This document shows positions 33,322 through 45,062 of a stretch of 64,000 nucleotides of DNA, one piece after another (within the stretch, counting starts at the first letter, position 1; the number at the start of each line of letters is the position of its first letter). A program made the translations under genes and the position numbers. Location of the stretch: the NCBI RefSeq assembly GCF_000327385.1, contig NW_008709295.1:1631963-1695962 (forward strand), given 5' to 3'. The notes beneath the pieces were generated by a model. That model was not told the DNA's origin. It saw nothing but the letters and a program-made list of their open reading frames with translations, and did not search any database. Source of the stretch: Lottia gigantea (Eukaryota; Mollusca; Gastropoda; Lottiidae).

Positions 33322-33660
33322 CTATTTCAACCTGTGTACAATGTGCCCTCCATCTTCTTCGACCACCAAACGCAACCGTTTTTTCCTTCCCGAGATATTA
33401 TTACGGATCTCATCTATAGGTATCTGCTAACAAAATAGCAACTATCCTGCCGTTCAGTCAGTTTGTCCCGCTGACCCCGTTACACATTTTCCTTAAGAGA
33501 ATTCCGACGACATAATCCATTGGATTACAGTCTTGGGATTGGGGCAGTCAGTCAGTCAACTTGTGAATGAATTCTGATGTAGCCACCTCCAGATATGCTT
33601 GGAATACCTTACTTATATGCGATAAGGTCCTGTTGCAATCTTGATGGAAAAAGCGGTTGC
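33322..33660 (-). pseudogene. mariner/IS630-type transposase fossil
   Basis: On the minus strand the DNA reads, in order: a decayed 'FHQDCNRTLSHISKVFQAYL' block (equivalent of the second-Asp motif QQDGAPAH); a 'PQSQDCNPMDYVV' block (equivalent of WPPxSPDLNPxDY); and a C-terminus 'RLRLVVEEDGGHIVHRLK' with a stop at 33322-33324. These are the last third of a DDE/D transposase that moves DNA by cut-and-paste. At least two frame changes separate the blocks and the N-terminal half is not recognised, so this is an old dead copy. TIRs were not found. Confidence 0.6.
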
Positions 33661-33720
33661 GATATGGTGGTTGAAGAAGATGGATTGAGCATTGAACACA
33701 GGTTGCTTTGATATTGCATG

Positions 33721-35030
33721 ATATTTTGTTTGGGGCAGTACTTGTACAATTTTTATTCGGTGACTTTCATATTTTCAGGTTTGGACAACGACATTTTTAA
33801 GTATATCTGTAAGAATTTTGAAAGAGATCATGTTACGAACAACTGAGATAATACCCTTCGAACTTTATGAGGTTTTTTTGGGGGACACTCAATATATATT
33901 TGCCAGAAGGTGAAACAACGAAATTCCATCAAGCTAGGGAAGAACGACCAGCGCCGCTTGTCGTTATTATATCAACCACAAAAAAACAAAAACAATTATG
34001 AACACAATATTTGTTGGTTTAGGTTTGTTACTGTCAAAATGTGTTCTAAATTAGCTTTAATATTACTAAAAGGTTAAATATGCCTAAACAAATACAACGA
34101 ATTATGTTGGGTATTAGGGACAAGGAGTAAGAAGTCTAAATATTGGACTCTTTGGTCTTTGGTGTTTGTCAATTAAAGCTGACATTGATAATTGATTATC
34201 AAGTTATCATTATTCTGTTTTTCAGTACAGGTTAATGGCCGAAAGCCTATCTAATAATGATCGCTGGACAAGATCTATTATTAGACGTATTGACATGCTT
34301 GAAAAGACACCAATAGACATAATTTTGGTGTCAAAATATATGATTTCAGGGTCAAGGAATTCATTTATGATGGTTTTTAATCCCATGGACAGGTTGTTAT
34401 GGTGAAAATTGAAATAGTACTCGGAATATCAGAGATGGCGTCCATTTAGAATTTAGTCCATTAAAAGTGGCACCCGGTGGAAATGAGTTCAGAAGGGTAA
34501 TCTGAAGCAGAAAAAACAATATAACATTGTATGTACTCCAAACCATACTTTCATCAAAATCTGGTGTTTGGTCACCAGACTAATACAAAAAATTTGTAAT
34601 TTCATAAAGTATCTTGTTTATTGTAAACAGGCGCATGAGATCCAAGATACATTGTCAAAATTCGATGTTTGACAGGACAAAGTAAGCCACGCTATTTTGC
34701 TATTTGGGGTTGTGTTATTCTCAATCAGACATATTTATATGTATGTCACAACCAAAGATTTCTAGTGTTGCATTCCAATTGTTATGTATAATATGTACAT
34801 TATATCATTCCCTTATCAAACTCTAGCCTTTAGCAAAATGCAAGAGTATGATATATTTGGACATCTCTCGAAGAACCAATACATTTCAATTCATGGACTG
34901 AAAGAGGTTGAACTGGTCAACCTCCACAAAATGCCACAAAACTGCCGTAGTGAGGTTCACCAAATGGGCTTACTTGAGCATGTAAGCTGCGATTCAAAAG
35001 TAATTACAAAGCCCGGGGTAATAGAAAGTA
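33721..35030. other. Unassigned spacer
   Basis: AT-rich with no recognised gene, RNA or repeat boundary. A frame at 34784-35053 runs into the dispersed repeat and has no domain features. Confidence 0.4.
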
Positions 35031-36410
35031 AATTTTGGAAGCCGATTTTTTAATTTTGGCTTTGTTTTTTTTTTAATTACCGATTATATTTTTTCAGTAA
35101 TTGTCAAAACTGAAGGCATATATCTTGTTACCTTGACCTTCAGTATCCTTGTGACCTGCACAAATGTTGTGGTCCCAAACAAGATCTATCTAAAAATATA
35201 TTTACTTTTATCATGCGAAGTTAACTTCCGGTTCTAGAGCCATTTGAAAATCGCAATTTTTATCTTTAAAGAGCTCTGTCACGTGACCTAATTATCATAC
35301 GATAAAATATATCTTATTTCCTTAATGTGTGTGATTTCGCCTTTCTGAAGATATATCACACTTGATATATTGATCAATATTGCGCTTTTTAGAATTTTAA
35401 GATTTTACACTGACGTCTATAGTAACTGTACGTAATTTGGTTTTTGTCGTATAAACTCAAACTTTTTTCGTATAACAATGAATATCTCATGATCTAATAA
35501 TTGTAGATGCTGGAAATTTTGAACATCATTTTACATTGTACACAAGATAGCAGACATAGCAAAATTTTGGGGGTGGACGTGGCACATCCGTGTTAGATTT
35601 ACATATATATATTATATATTTGTAATTTATCATAACTTGCAAAGTATACTTTTTTTACCAATAACATTTTGCAGGAAAAAAGGTCACTAGTTTTGCCAAT
35701 ATCGTAGGAAGATAAATCTGTTTGGGCTTTTTACTTTTAAAAAAGGAATAGGTTTAAAAATTGACTAAAATTTCATTTTTGACTTTCATCTTTGATGACC
35801 TTGACCTTTTCAAGGTCAAAAGTCATTGATCTATAATGTCAATTCATGTTTTGATCTATGATGTCCGACACCTCTTTCCGGTTTTATAGGCTTCCAAAAA
35901 CAGCGATTTTCAAAACTTTTAAGGCTCATATCTAGTGTCGCCTGAACAAAAGTCATAGCCCTTGACGACATCTATCACATGGTGCCTTTGATTTTGTTGT
36001 ACGATGTTTACATCCGTTTTTATAGCCATTTGAATATTGCGAATAAGACAATAACACAAGCCAGCAATATTCTTAAATGTCTGGAACATGGATTCCTATG
36101 TTTCAAAAATTCTAAATATGGAAGAGACTGATCTAATCCACACGCGAAAAAAACAATTCAAAAAGATACTTTTTAATTTAAAAAAAAAAAAATTTAAGAA
36201 TGTGCTAGAATTGTATCGTTGACCAGTGAAAAGTTTTAAAAGAAACATAAGGGGTATATATTCTTGTAATTTACATTACATTAGATTGAAAATCTGTGAA
36301 AATACTTTGGTTTCATGAAACCTTTCTAACAGGTATAATGAAATAGACTATGCATCATTCTACCAGGATGCAACGCACTGCTTCAGCGCCGTTGCACTTA
36401 CGGCTCTAGG
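35031..36410 (+). repeat. 1.4-kb repeat, first of a direct pair (Helitron-like end)
   Basis: Aligns along its length with 38690-40090. It contains the 'gtggcacatccgtg' landmark, a perfect GTCACGTGAC at 35278-35287 and many AGGTCA-type sites. It ends in a 6-bp stem, GCAACG (36370-36375) / CGTTGC (36390-36395), then 10 bases and CTAG (36406-36409), the layout of a Helitron 3' end. Confidence 0.65.
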
Positions 36411-38689
36411 CTTTTTTTTCGAATTTTACCTTCGCTTGTTTTCTATGAAGGGAAAAGCCACAGACTGTCTGTTGCTGTTTTGTAGTCAAAATATTTGACA
36501 GTTATTTGTTAAATGTAAATTGGCACCATTTTGACCAACCGGAAATGTGCTGTGGACAATGGCTCTTTTTCGATTTTTTCCATTAATCAGCTTTACTACT
36601 GATATGAATTTGCTCAAACTTTTCTGTTTATTACTTCGCGCTAATGACTACAAGATAGCAATTGAAAAAATCGGCAATTTTGACTTTTGTCGCTGACTTT
36701 TTTAGCTCCAATTTTAGAGTTTTTTAACCTTTTTTCTAACTTCTACAATTCTATTTCGATCAATCTGAAAACTTACATAGAGATAGACACTTTTATTGCG
36801 AACAAAACCTAATTTTCTAAATTTTGATATCACTTTCGGTTTTGACGCTATTCGCTTCTAAAATATAAAATTCAACTTCCGGAATTTTGAAGATATTTCA
36901 AAAATTATTTTTGCAATATGTTACAAATAGCCATACAAAAAACTTCAAATCAAAAAATCCGACCCGGGTGTAACAGAGTAGCCGCCAAATTGATATGTCA
37001 AACTTCTGTAAAATTCAAAATGGGGCCTCAGGGTATAGAGCGCTTTTCATAATTTTGGTATATCTGGATATCACAATCGATTGCGAAAAGAAATTTGGAA
37101 GCCGATTTTTGAATTTCGATTTTGCTTTTCTTTTATTTCCGGTTAACATTTTTCGGTAATGTCCAAAATTTCAAAGGCTCCTATTTCGTGACCTGGAACT
37201 TTGGTGACATTGTGGCCTGAACAAAATTTGTTGCCCTTGATGATATCTATCTAGTGATATACTCATTTGTGCTGTGCAATGTTTACTTCCGGTTTTATAG
37301 CCGATTGAAATTTACGATTTTTAGCTTCAAAGAGCTCTGACACGTGACCTAATTTACATACACCAAAAATTCATATTGAATCTTACTAGTGTTCATCTGC
37401 CCTTTGTAATGATATATAACACTAGATATTTCAATCAAAATTGCGCTTTTTAATATTTGAAGATTTTGTACTTTCCTCTATGGTAACTGTGCGTAATTTT
37501 CAATAAATCGAAATGGGGCCTCAGGGTGTAATTCAATTTGTGTAAATTTGATATCTATGGTATCTACTATCGATTGCTAAATAATATTTGAGAACCGATC
37601 TTTGAATTTTGATTTCGCTTTTTATTTATTTCCGGTTGAAAAATATGAATACTTTAAAGGGTCGTATATCGTGACCTTGACCTTTGGTGATCATGTGACC
37701 AGAACAATTTTGATAGCTCTCGACGAGATCTTTCCAATGGTATATTAAAGTTTATTGTACGGTGTTTACTTCCGATTTTATCGCCATTTGAAATTGATGA
37801 ATTCTATCTTGAAAAAGTCGATTTTCCGCTTGTAAGATTTTTTGTGGTCTAAACGATAAAGGTAGTTTGCTCCCTTCAACTGTTGTTGAATACAATGTGA
37901 GTTGAAGCGATCTGTCGAATATGCTTTGCGTTTGGTCGATCTATATCCAGTTAATTATGATAGAAAATTATGTTTCTGTTACGATACTTTGCGGCACAGT
38001 TTTAAGCGTAAAATCAAAACTGTTACGCACTGCATCAGAACCTCGCGAAGCCTGTGGATCTATTTTTTTTTTCGAATTTTGGTCAGAGCGCCCAGCCAAA
38101 ACTATACATGCCACATAAATACTGTTAACATTTCTCCCGTTAATGCTTCGAGACTAAATCTGATGAATGTATTTTCATGCATTTTTTTCCAACCGGCAAT
38201 GACGTAGGGCAAAATCCATTTTTTTACGTTTTTGCTAATTTACGGCTCCAATTTTGATCGGATTTTGATCGATCTTTTTTTGTTAATAAGTTCGCGCTAA
38301 CGGCTATAAGATAGCAATTAAAAAATTCTAAAATTTAAACTTTTGTCGCTGACTTTTTTAGTTTCAATCTTTGAGGTTTTTCACTTTTTTTCTAACTTCT
38401 ACAATTTTATTTTAATCGATATGAAAACATACAGATAGTTAAACATTTTGATTGCGATCTAAAATCATTTTTCAAAGTTTCGATATCACTTCCGGTTTTG
38501 ACGTTATTCGCTCGTAAAGTTGAAATTTAAACTTCCGGAATTTTGCAGATATTTGAAAAATATTTGTGCAATTAGTTAGAGTAGTCCCCATAAAGATGTT
38601 GGAATGAATAAATTTGACCCGGAAGTATAAGGTCAGACGAAGTGTGTGTGTGATTTTAGTGTCTATAGAATCTGCAATCGATTGCTAAG
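36411..38689 (+). repeat. Dispersed repeat block between the direct pair
   Basis: Several family copies: 36420-37030, 37020-37500, and 37500-38070 ending in a diverged hairpin terminus near 38026-38070. 38070-38600 begins with 'tcgaattttggtcagagcgcc', as at 54030. No gene is seen. Confidence 0.55.
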
Positions 38690-40090
38690 AAAATTTTGGA
38701 AGCCGATTTTTGAATTTTGGTTTTGCTTTTTTTTAATTTCCGGGTTTATTTTTTCAGTAATTGTCAAAACTGTTAAGGCATATATATAGTTACCTTGACC
38801 TTTGGTGACCTTGTGACCTTGCACAAATGTTGTGGCCCCTAACAAGATCTATCTAAAAATATATGTACTTTTGTCAAGCGATGTTTACTTCCGGTTCTAG
38901 AGCAATTTGAAAATCGAATTTTTTTTCTTTAAAGAACTCTGCCACGTGACCTAATTATAATACGACAAAATTTATTTCATTTGCTTAATGTGTGCGATTT
39001 CTTCTTTCTGAGGATATAACACACTTGATATATTGATCAATATTGCGCTTTTTAAAGTTTTAAAATTTTACACTGACGTCTATAGTAACTGTGCGTAATT
39101 TGGTTTTTGGCGTATAAACTCATACTTTTAACTTATAACAACGAATATATCATGATCTGATAATTGTACATGCTTGAAATTTTGAACATTATTTAACATT
39201 GTACACATGATAGTAGACAGAGCAAAATTTTGGGGGTGGGCGTGGCATATCCGGGTAAGATTTACATATATATTATATATTTGTAATTTATCATAACTTG
39301 CAAAGTATACATTTTTCACCAATAATATTTTGCAGAAAAATAGGTCACTAGTTTGGCCAATATCGTAAGAAGATCTGTTTGGGCTTTTTACTTTTAAAAA
39401 AGGAATGAGTTTTACAATTGACTAAATTTTTTACCTTCATCTTTGATGACCTTGACCTTTTCAAGGTCAAAAATCATTGATCTATAATGTCAATTCATGT
39501 GTTGATCTATGATGTTCGACACCTATTTCCGGTTTTTTAGGCTTCCAAAAACAGCAATTCTCAAAACTTGTAACCCTCATATCTCATGACCTCGACATGT
39601 GGTTACTATGTCGCCTGACCAAAAGTCATAGCCCTTGACAACATCTATCACATGGTGTCTTTGATTTTTTTGTACGATGTTTACATCCGTTTTTTATAGC
39701 CATTTGAATATCACAAATAGGACAATAACACAAACCGAGTGCCAGGAATTTTCTTAAATGGTTGGAACATGGATTCCTATATTTCAAAATTTCTAAATAT
39801 TGAAGAAACTAATCCAATTCCACACAAAAAAATCAATTCTACAAAAGTAATTTTTATTTTTTTAAAAAAAGAAATTTAAAAATGTGTTAGAATTGTATCC
39901 TTGACCAGTGAAAAGTTTTGAAAGAAACATAAGGGGTATATATTCTTGTAATTTACAACACAATATTAGAAGGAAAATCTGTGAAAATACTTTGGTTTCA
40001 TGAAACCTTTCTAACAGGTAAAATGAAATATAATATCATTCTACCAGGATGCAACGCACTGCTTCAGCGCCGTTGCACTTACGGCTTTAG
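38690..40090 (+). repeat. 1.4-kb repeat, second of the direct pair
   Basis: High similarity to 35031-36410. Same terminal stem (40051-40056 / 40071-40076), ending TTAG at 40087-40090. The two copies differ by scattered substitutions and small indels, so the duplication is not recent. Confidence 0.65.
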
Positions 40091-40143
40091 TTTTTTTTTC
40101 GAATTCTGGTCACGTCACCAAAAGTGCACATATCACAGGTTTA

Positions 40144-40391
40144 CCATTCCTCGACACTTGAAAAAGGATAATATTTCGAAAATCGGTTCGTGTCAATTGC
40201 GTAAGTTTTTGTTGTACTTGTTATAAGTTTTCACATCATTGTTAGCGTTATTTATCACCTAAATATATATTTTTGCATTCATCATAACTTTCATCTTACT
40301 TTATATACCTCCAAACCCAGTTTGACTTATTTGCATAATTTGATCCCCAAATTTTCACGCTAGCATATACAGTTTCCTCCTGTTACATCCG
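40144..40391 (+). repeat. PLE terminal (pseudo-LTR) segment, copy 4
   Basis: Shared with 29288-29471. It includes 'gacacttgaaaaaggataat' then 'atttcgaaaatcgg', and ends 'cctgttacatccgc'. It lies in direct orientation to the frames here, in contrast to copy 3. Confidence 0.55.
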
Positions 40392-40429
40392 CTGTACATT
40401 TCCTTTCTAACCTCAAGTTAATTTCATTA

Positions 40430-41595
40430 TGCTCCCCAACTACAACAACCACTGGCAAGAAGCCAGACATAGAAACACTAATCGTCAACCAAACCAATAT
40501 AACGTACCCTACAACGGCCCTGTCTTCCATCGACCTCTACCACCTACCAATCGCCGACCACCAACCAACCCTTTGTGAAGGTGTTCTTCCAAGTTTTGCA
40601 GTGCCTCCATCATTTGGCAACCCTTACCCTTCAACAGCAAGGCCAACCAGCGTTTACCTTCAAACGCAAAGTCTCTGAGTTGGATAGTTTTATCCGTCCA
40701 GCAATGAAAACATCAGCTGTTGACGCGAATATTAGATCCCTCAATCGGACATGGCTCTCTAAGGTTACGCTGGTCCTGATCGACCATTACCAAACCACAT
40801 TTCAAGAGAAGCTGACCACCATTCGTACCAAGTCTTTATCATCACCTGCCGTCGACCGCATCGTTTCTCATGCCCTGTCCTGGACCCGTCGCTCCTATGG
40901 GAAACGTCTCATTCAAGCTGTAATCACCAAGTTCTACCAAACAATCAACGAAACAAAAACCAGAGTAACCATATCTCTACCAACTGAAATGGACACTACA
41001 CCTGCACCATCTAGAGCCACCACGCTGCCGAACCAAACCCCTAAACGAGCCCGAAGTTCACCTACACCTAGTCCAGCAGACATAGGTAAACACTCTCGTA
41101 GAGAGGGCACTCCCCTTCTCTTTTCACTTTCAGACTCGTTTTCCCCTTCCACACCATCTGAATCTTCACCACGTGATCCAGGATCCGCCAACCTTTCTTC
41201 CTTCTGTGCGTTTTTGGACCAGCAAACCACCCCTCAGTCTCCATCCAAGTCGAGACGTGTATCCAGACCTTCCAATTATTCTTCATGTAGGCCTCAACAA
41301 CCGTGATCAGCTACCAAAGACCTCCTTTATCCAAGCCCAGAAATTAATCGCCACAGCCAACAAAACCTTCCCAAACTCCAAGATCCTCTTCACATGTATA
41401 CCCATTTCAAATAAAATCTCGAAGAAAGCACAACAGAACCTCAACACTCTCAACAACATGATGATAGAGTCCAGTATCAACAGCGCAACAATCTTACCAC
41501 CCTACGAAGAAGAATTCGAACCAGTTGATAATCTTCATTGGTACAGTAAACAGCATTTATTTGTTTTGGATACACCAGCTTCAAGCATCGAGTAA
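40430..41595 (+). pseudogene. PLE upstream frame with SGNH-hydrolase-like C-terminus (copy 4)
   Basis: From the N-terminus: a basic Pro/Gln-rich start; a helical region with FIRPAMKTSAVD and RSLNRTWLSKV; a Ser/Pro-rich linker (41020-41280); then a block LPIILHVGLNNRDQ, a segment FPNSKILFTCIPISNK, and a terminal block EEEFEPVDNLHWYS. G-x-N in the first block and D-x-x-H in the last match blocks III and V of SGNH/GDSL hydrolases. The block I Ser motif is not visible, apparently lost with a deletion near 41270. A deletion near 40568 (relative to copy 3) also shifts frame. The hydrolase assignment is inference from motifs. Confidence 0.55.
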
Positions 41596-41661
41596 GTCTT
41601 TAAACTAATTACTGGGGATAAAAATACTGAGAGGCCACCGCTAGGCCAAACTGTAGTTAAC

Positions 41662-43868
41662 TTGAGCCGCAAAATTCTTACACCCCTTCAGCATTCAATC
41701 TTAGACCGTGGACTTAAATTTATTCCCACACCAAAGATAGCTAACTTGAATTATGTCCGACCATCCATTGAACGATTTCAACGAAATCTTAGCTGCACAT
41801 ATATTTTTTTCGAAACCACCCCCCACGTGGTGCTAGAAAAATGTTTATTCCTAAATCCACGTTGACACCCCCTCAGGCCGCCATCCATCCTGAAATATTG
41901 AAAGCATTTGCGAGTATGAATAGCCAAACAGTGAACCTTTCCATAACACACGAAAAGCCTAATCTCACACGAGTGGAACGTGAAGCGTTAAACTTACTTA
42001 AGAAAGACGATAGCATTGTTATTAAAAAGAGTGACAAAGGTTCATGTTGTGTCATTCTGAATAGGGAGGATTACGTTTCAGAAGCAGAAAATCAACTGAA
42101 TAATCCTAAACATTATGCCATTTTACCGAAACCAATTTTCAAAGAAACTGCTAACATGATTAACAATATTCTTGCCGATTTAGTCAAAACTAGTTATCTC
42201 AAACAGAAACAATATGACTATATGTCTGCCAAACCTGATTGTCGCGAGAGACATTTGTACACTTTGCCTCAAATCCATAAGAATTCAACCAAGGAGTGGT
42301 TTATCTCGAATAAAATCCCTAAAGGCCGCCCGATTATATCTGACTGTGGTAGTGAGTCATATGCAGTGTCAGAATACATTGATCATTTCTTACTACCTCT
42401 AGCATGTCAACATCGAGCCTACCTTAAAGACACAACCGATTTTGTCAATAAAATCAAAAATCTTCGAGTTCCCTCTAATGCTATTTTAATTTCTATGGAC
42501 GTTTCTTCTATGTATACCAATATCGATAACACTACTGGTCTAACGGCAGTTCGTAAAGCTTTTAATAGAAACCCAGATCCAAACAGACCCGACGATGCAA
42601 TTCTACAGCTTTTAGAGATTTGTCTTAGTCGAAACGATTTCACATTTAATGGTAAAACATATTTACAAACTTCAGGGACAGCAATGGGCAAACGATTCGC
42701 CCCTTCGTACGCAAACCTTTTCATGGCAGAGTGGGAACGTGAGGTGTTGCCCCTCTGTCCATTTGACCCACTTTTTTACGGACGCTTTTTGGATGACATT
42801 TTTATGGTTTGGACTTATTCTATCGAACAGTTTTGGGAATTCTTTGAAATTCTCAACAACCACCATCCTTCTATCAAACTAACCACAAACGAGAGTGACA
42901 AAAACATAGACTTTCTCGATACCACAGTCTTTAAGGGAGATTCCATAGCAGAAACAAATAAACTGGATATTCAAGTGTATTTCAAGGAAACTGATACTCA
43001 TCAACTCTTGCACAAGAGCTCCTTTCACCCAAAACATACCTTTTCTGGTATAATTAAGTCACAAGTTTTACGATTTCATCGAATTTGTACAAGATCTTCT
43101 GATTTCAACCAAGCCTGTACGATGGTTTTCTCAAAACTGAAAGAGCGTGGGTACTCTAAACGATTTTTACGAAACATGAAAAATTCCACCTTAGCACAGA
43201 TAGCAGCTAAAAACAGACTTTATGACGAAGTACCTCCATGTTTAAGAAGTGCTCCATGTTTGTCCAGTAGATGCAAAACATGTCCCTTTATATCAGAAAC
43301 TCATTATTTTGTAAGCAACTCTACGAATAAAAGGTACCCGATCCAGGAACATCTAACATGTGAACATTCGAATGTAATATATTTAATTTCATGCAAGAAA
43401 TGCCCCAAACAATATGTAGGAGAAACTAAGAATAATTTACGAACTCGCTTTAATGCTCATAGGTCAGACATCAAATTAAAGAAAGACAAGCCTATTTCTA
43501 ATCATTTCAACCTCGACGACCATTCAATAGACGATCTCGCCCTAATCCCAAATGAGCGTATAGAAATTGACTTGCCCGAAGATGAAACTACCAAATTCCG
43601 TCAATCTAGGGAAGCCCATTGGATTGAGACATTGAATACAGCAAGACCTATAGGACTAAATATTCATCATAATGTAGGCATAGCACCCTTTGTTGTCCCG
43701 TTTAATACAACCAGCAATCGAGCAAGCAAGATAGTTCATGCCCACTATAAGAGCCTTCAAGAGAAATTCCCCCATGTCTATAAGCAGAAAATGATAGTTG
43801 CATATTCAAAAAATAAGAACTTAAATGATAATATTGTTCATAGTAAACTAAAAACAATCAGTACATAA
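41662..43868 (+). CDS. PLE reverse transcriptase with GIY-YIG endonuclease
   Basis: A 675-codon frame (41841-43868) preceded by its natural N-terminal part at 41662-41865 in another frame (MSRKILTPLQ). Copy 2 reads through this region, so copy 4 has a small indel near 41.8 kb. RT boxes in order: KKSDKGSCCVILNREDY, IPKGRPIISDCGS, motif A LISMDVSSMYTNID, motif B SGTAMGKRFAPSYANLFM, catalytic FLDDIFMVW. Then come a Cys linker (CLSSRCKTCPF) and the GIY-YIG domain (VIYLISCKKC, QYVGETKNN, RTRFNAHR), ending near EAHWIETLNTARPIGLN. The protein nicks DNA and copies the element RNA. This is the only copy with RT and endonuclease in one frame. Confidence 0.85.
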
Positions 43869-44039
43869 CAGATACTATACTTCTCGCCCATCGGGCGAGT
43901 TATTTTTTCTAATTTCAGATCAGAATAAGAACAGAAGAAAACCCAATATCAAAACCCTTAATCCTGATTTCTAAATAAAGTGTCTGCTCCACCCTAGGCC
44001 TGTACATTTGGGAGAATCAAACCCTCCCTTCCCCGAAAT
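43869..44039 (+). terminator. PLE 3' tail with strong stem
   Basis: Right after the stop, CTCGCCC-atc-GGGCGAG-type inverted repeats (about 43884-43901) precede a T-rich run. The stem is kept in copies 1, 2 and 5 and is the truncation point of copy 3. It may mark RNA 3' processing or RT recognition; the role is inferred. Confidence 0.45.
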
Positions 44040-44683
44040 CCATTATCTCTTATATCTAGCGTGTCGCTATTGTTTAAATGTAAAATGACGCATCTTAGCA
44101 CAACCGGAAATGACGTAGGACGTTAACCGTTCATTACGTCTTTCTAATACCTGCTCTAATTCTTAATCTATTTTGATCATAATTTTTGTTCTGTTCATTA
44201 CTTTGAACTAATGTCTAAAAGATAGCAATTAAAGAAATTTCAAATTTTGACTTTTGGAGATTTTATTTAGAGCCTTTTTCAAACTTCCACAATTGTTTTG
44301 CGATCGCTCTGAAAATTTACATTTAGATAGACATTTTGATTGCGAACAAAAATCAGCTTTCAAAATTTAGATATCACTTCCGGTTGCCCATTACGAGATA
44401 TATCCGATATTACCTTTAACTTAAATATTTCAAATTGTTATAAGTGTGCATCTGTCACCATCGAAATTTTACATAAAAATAAATCACTATTTTGGACAAT
44501 AAGTGATAGAATTTTATTTTGTTTAGGCCTTTTACTTTTAAAAAGGGAATAGGTTTTACAATTGATAAAATTTTCATATTTTGACCATTTACATGCATGA
44601 CCTTGGTTTTACCATGTCCAAGGTTATTGATCTATGATGTCCATTCATACTTTTATCTTTGATGACCGACATATATATATTTG
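44040..44683. repeat. Dispersed repeat copy flanking PLE copy 4
   Basis: 'gcgtgtcgctattgtttaaatg', 'aaccggaaatgacgtaggacg' and 'atagcaattaaagaaattt' continue the repeat interrupted by PLE copy 4, up to the Polinton start. Confidence 0.6.
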
Positions 44684-44692
44684 AGTAGTATA

Positions 44693-44771
44693 GGACCTTT
44701 CAATTTGGTCGCACGGGGATTCCCCATTCCATTTCATTTCATGGGGAAAGTGCGACCAAATTGAAAGGTCC
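44693..44771. repeat. Polinton terminal hairpin (left end, Polinton 1)
   Basis: The arms 'ggacctttcaatttggtcgc' (44693 on) and their inverse (to 44771) form a perfect 22-bp stem. Inside, TTCCCCAT and ATGGGGAA form a second 8-bp stem. Subterminal 'cctacatttcataaattctt' copies follow to about 44935. Confidence 0.85.
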
Positions 44772-45062
44772 CAAAAAAGACCTAAACTCCCTACATTTCA
44801 TAAATTCTTACACTAAAAAAGACCTAAACTCCCTTCATTTCATAAATTCTTACACCTATACACCCTACATTTCATAAATTCTTACACCAAAATCACCTTC
44901 AAACAATTCCTACATTCCATAAGCATATTAAAAATAACCTTATATAAAATAACATAACATCCGTTTTTTAATAGCCTCGTTTTAAGTAATGTTATTTTTA
45001 GTAACTCTTTTTTGGAAAAAAAAACAGATCACCATTTTCTACTTAATTTTTAAACCTTAAAA

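Larger units (their letters stand above)
40141..44039 (+). mobile_element. Penelope-like element, copy 4 (most complete)
   Basis: It runs from a terminal segment (40141-40391) through the upstream frame (from ATG near 40430) and the RT/GIY-YIG frame to the 3' tail ending ccccgaaat at 44039. It is inserted into the dispersed repeat: the left flank 'cacatatcacagg' and the right flank 'attatctcttatatctagc' are the two halves of one motif seen whole (inverted) at 10200-10240. It has small internal deletions in the upstream frame but a long intact RT frame. Confidence 0.85.
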
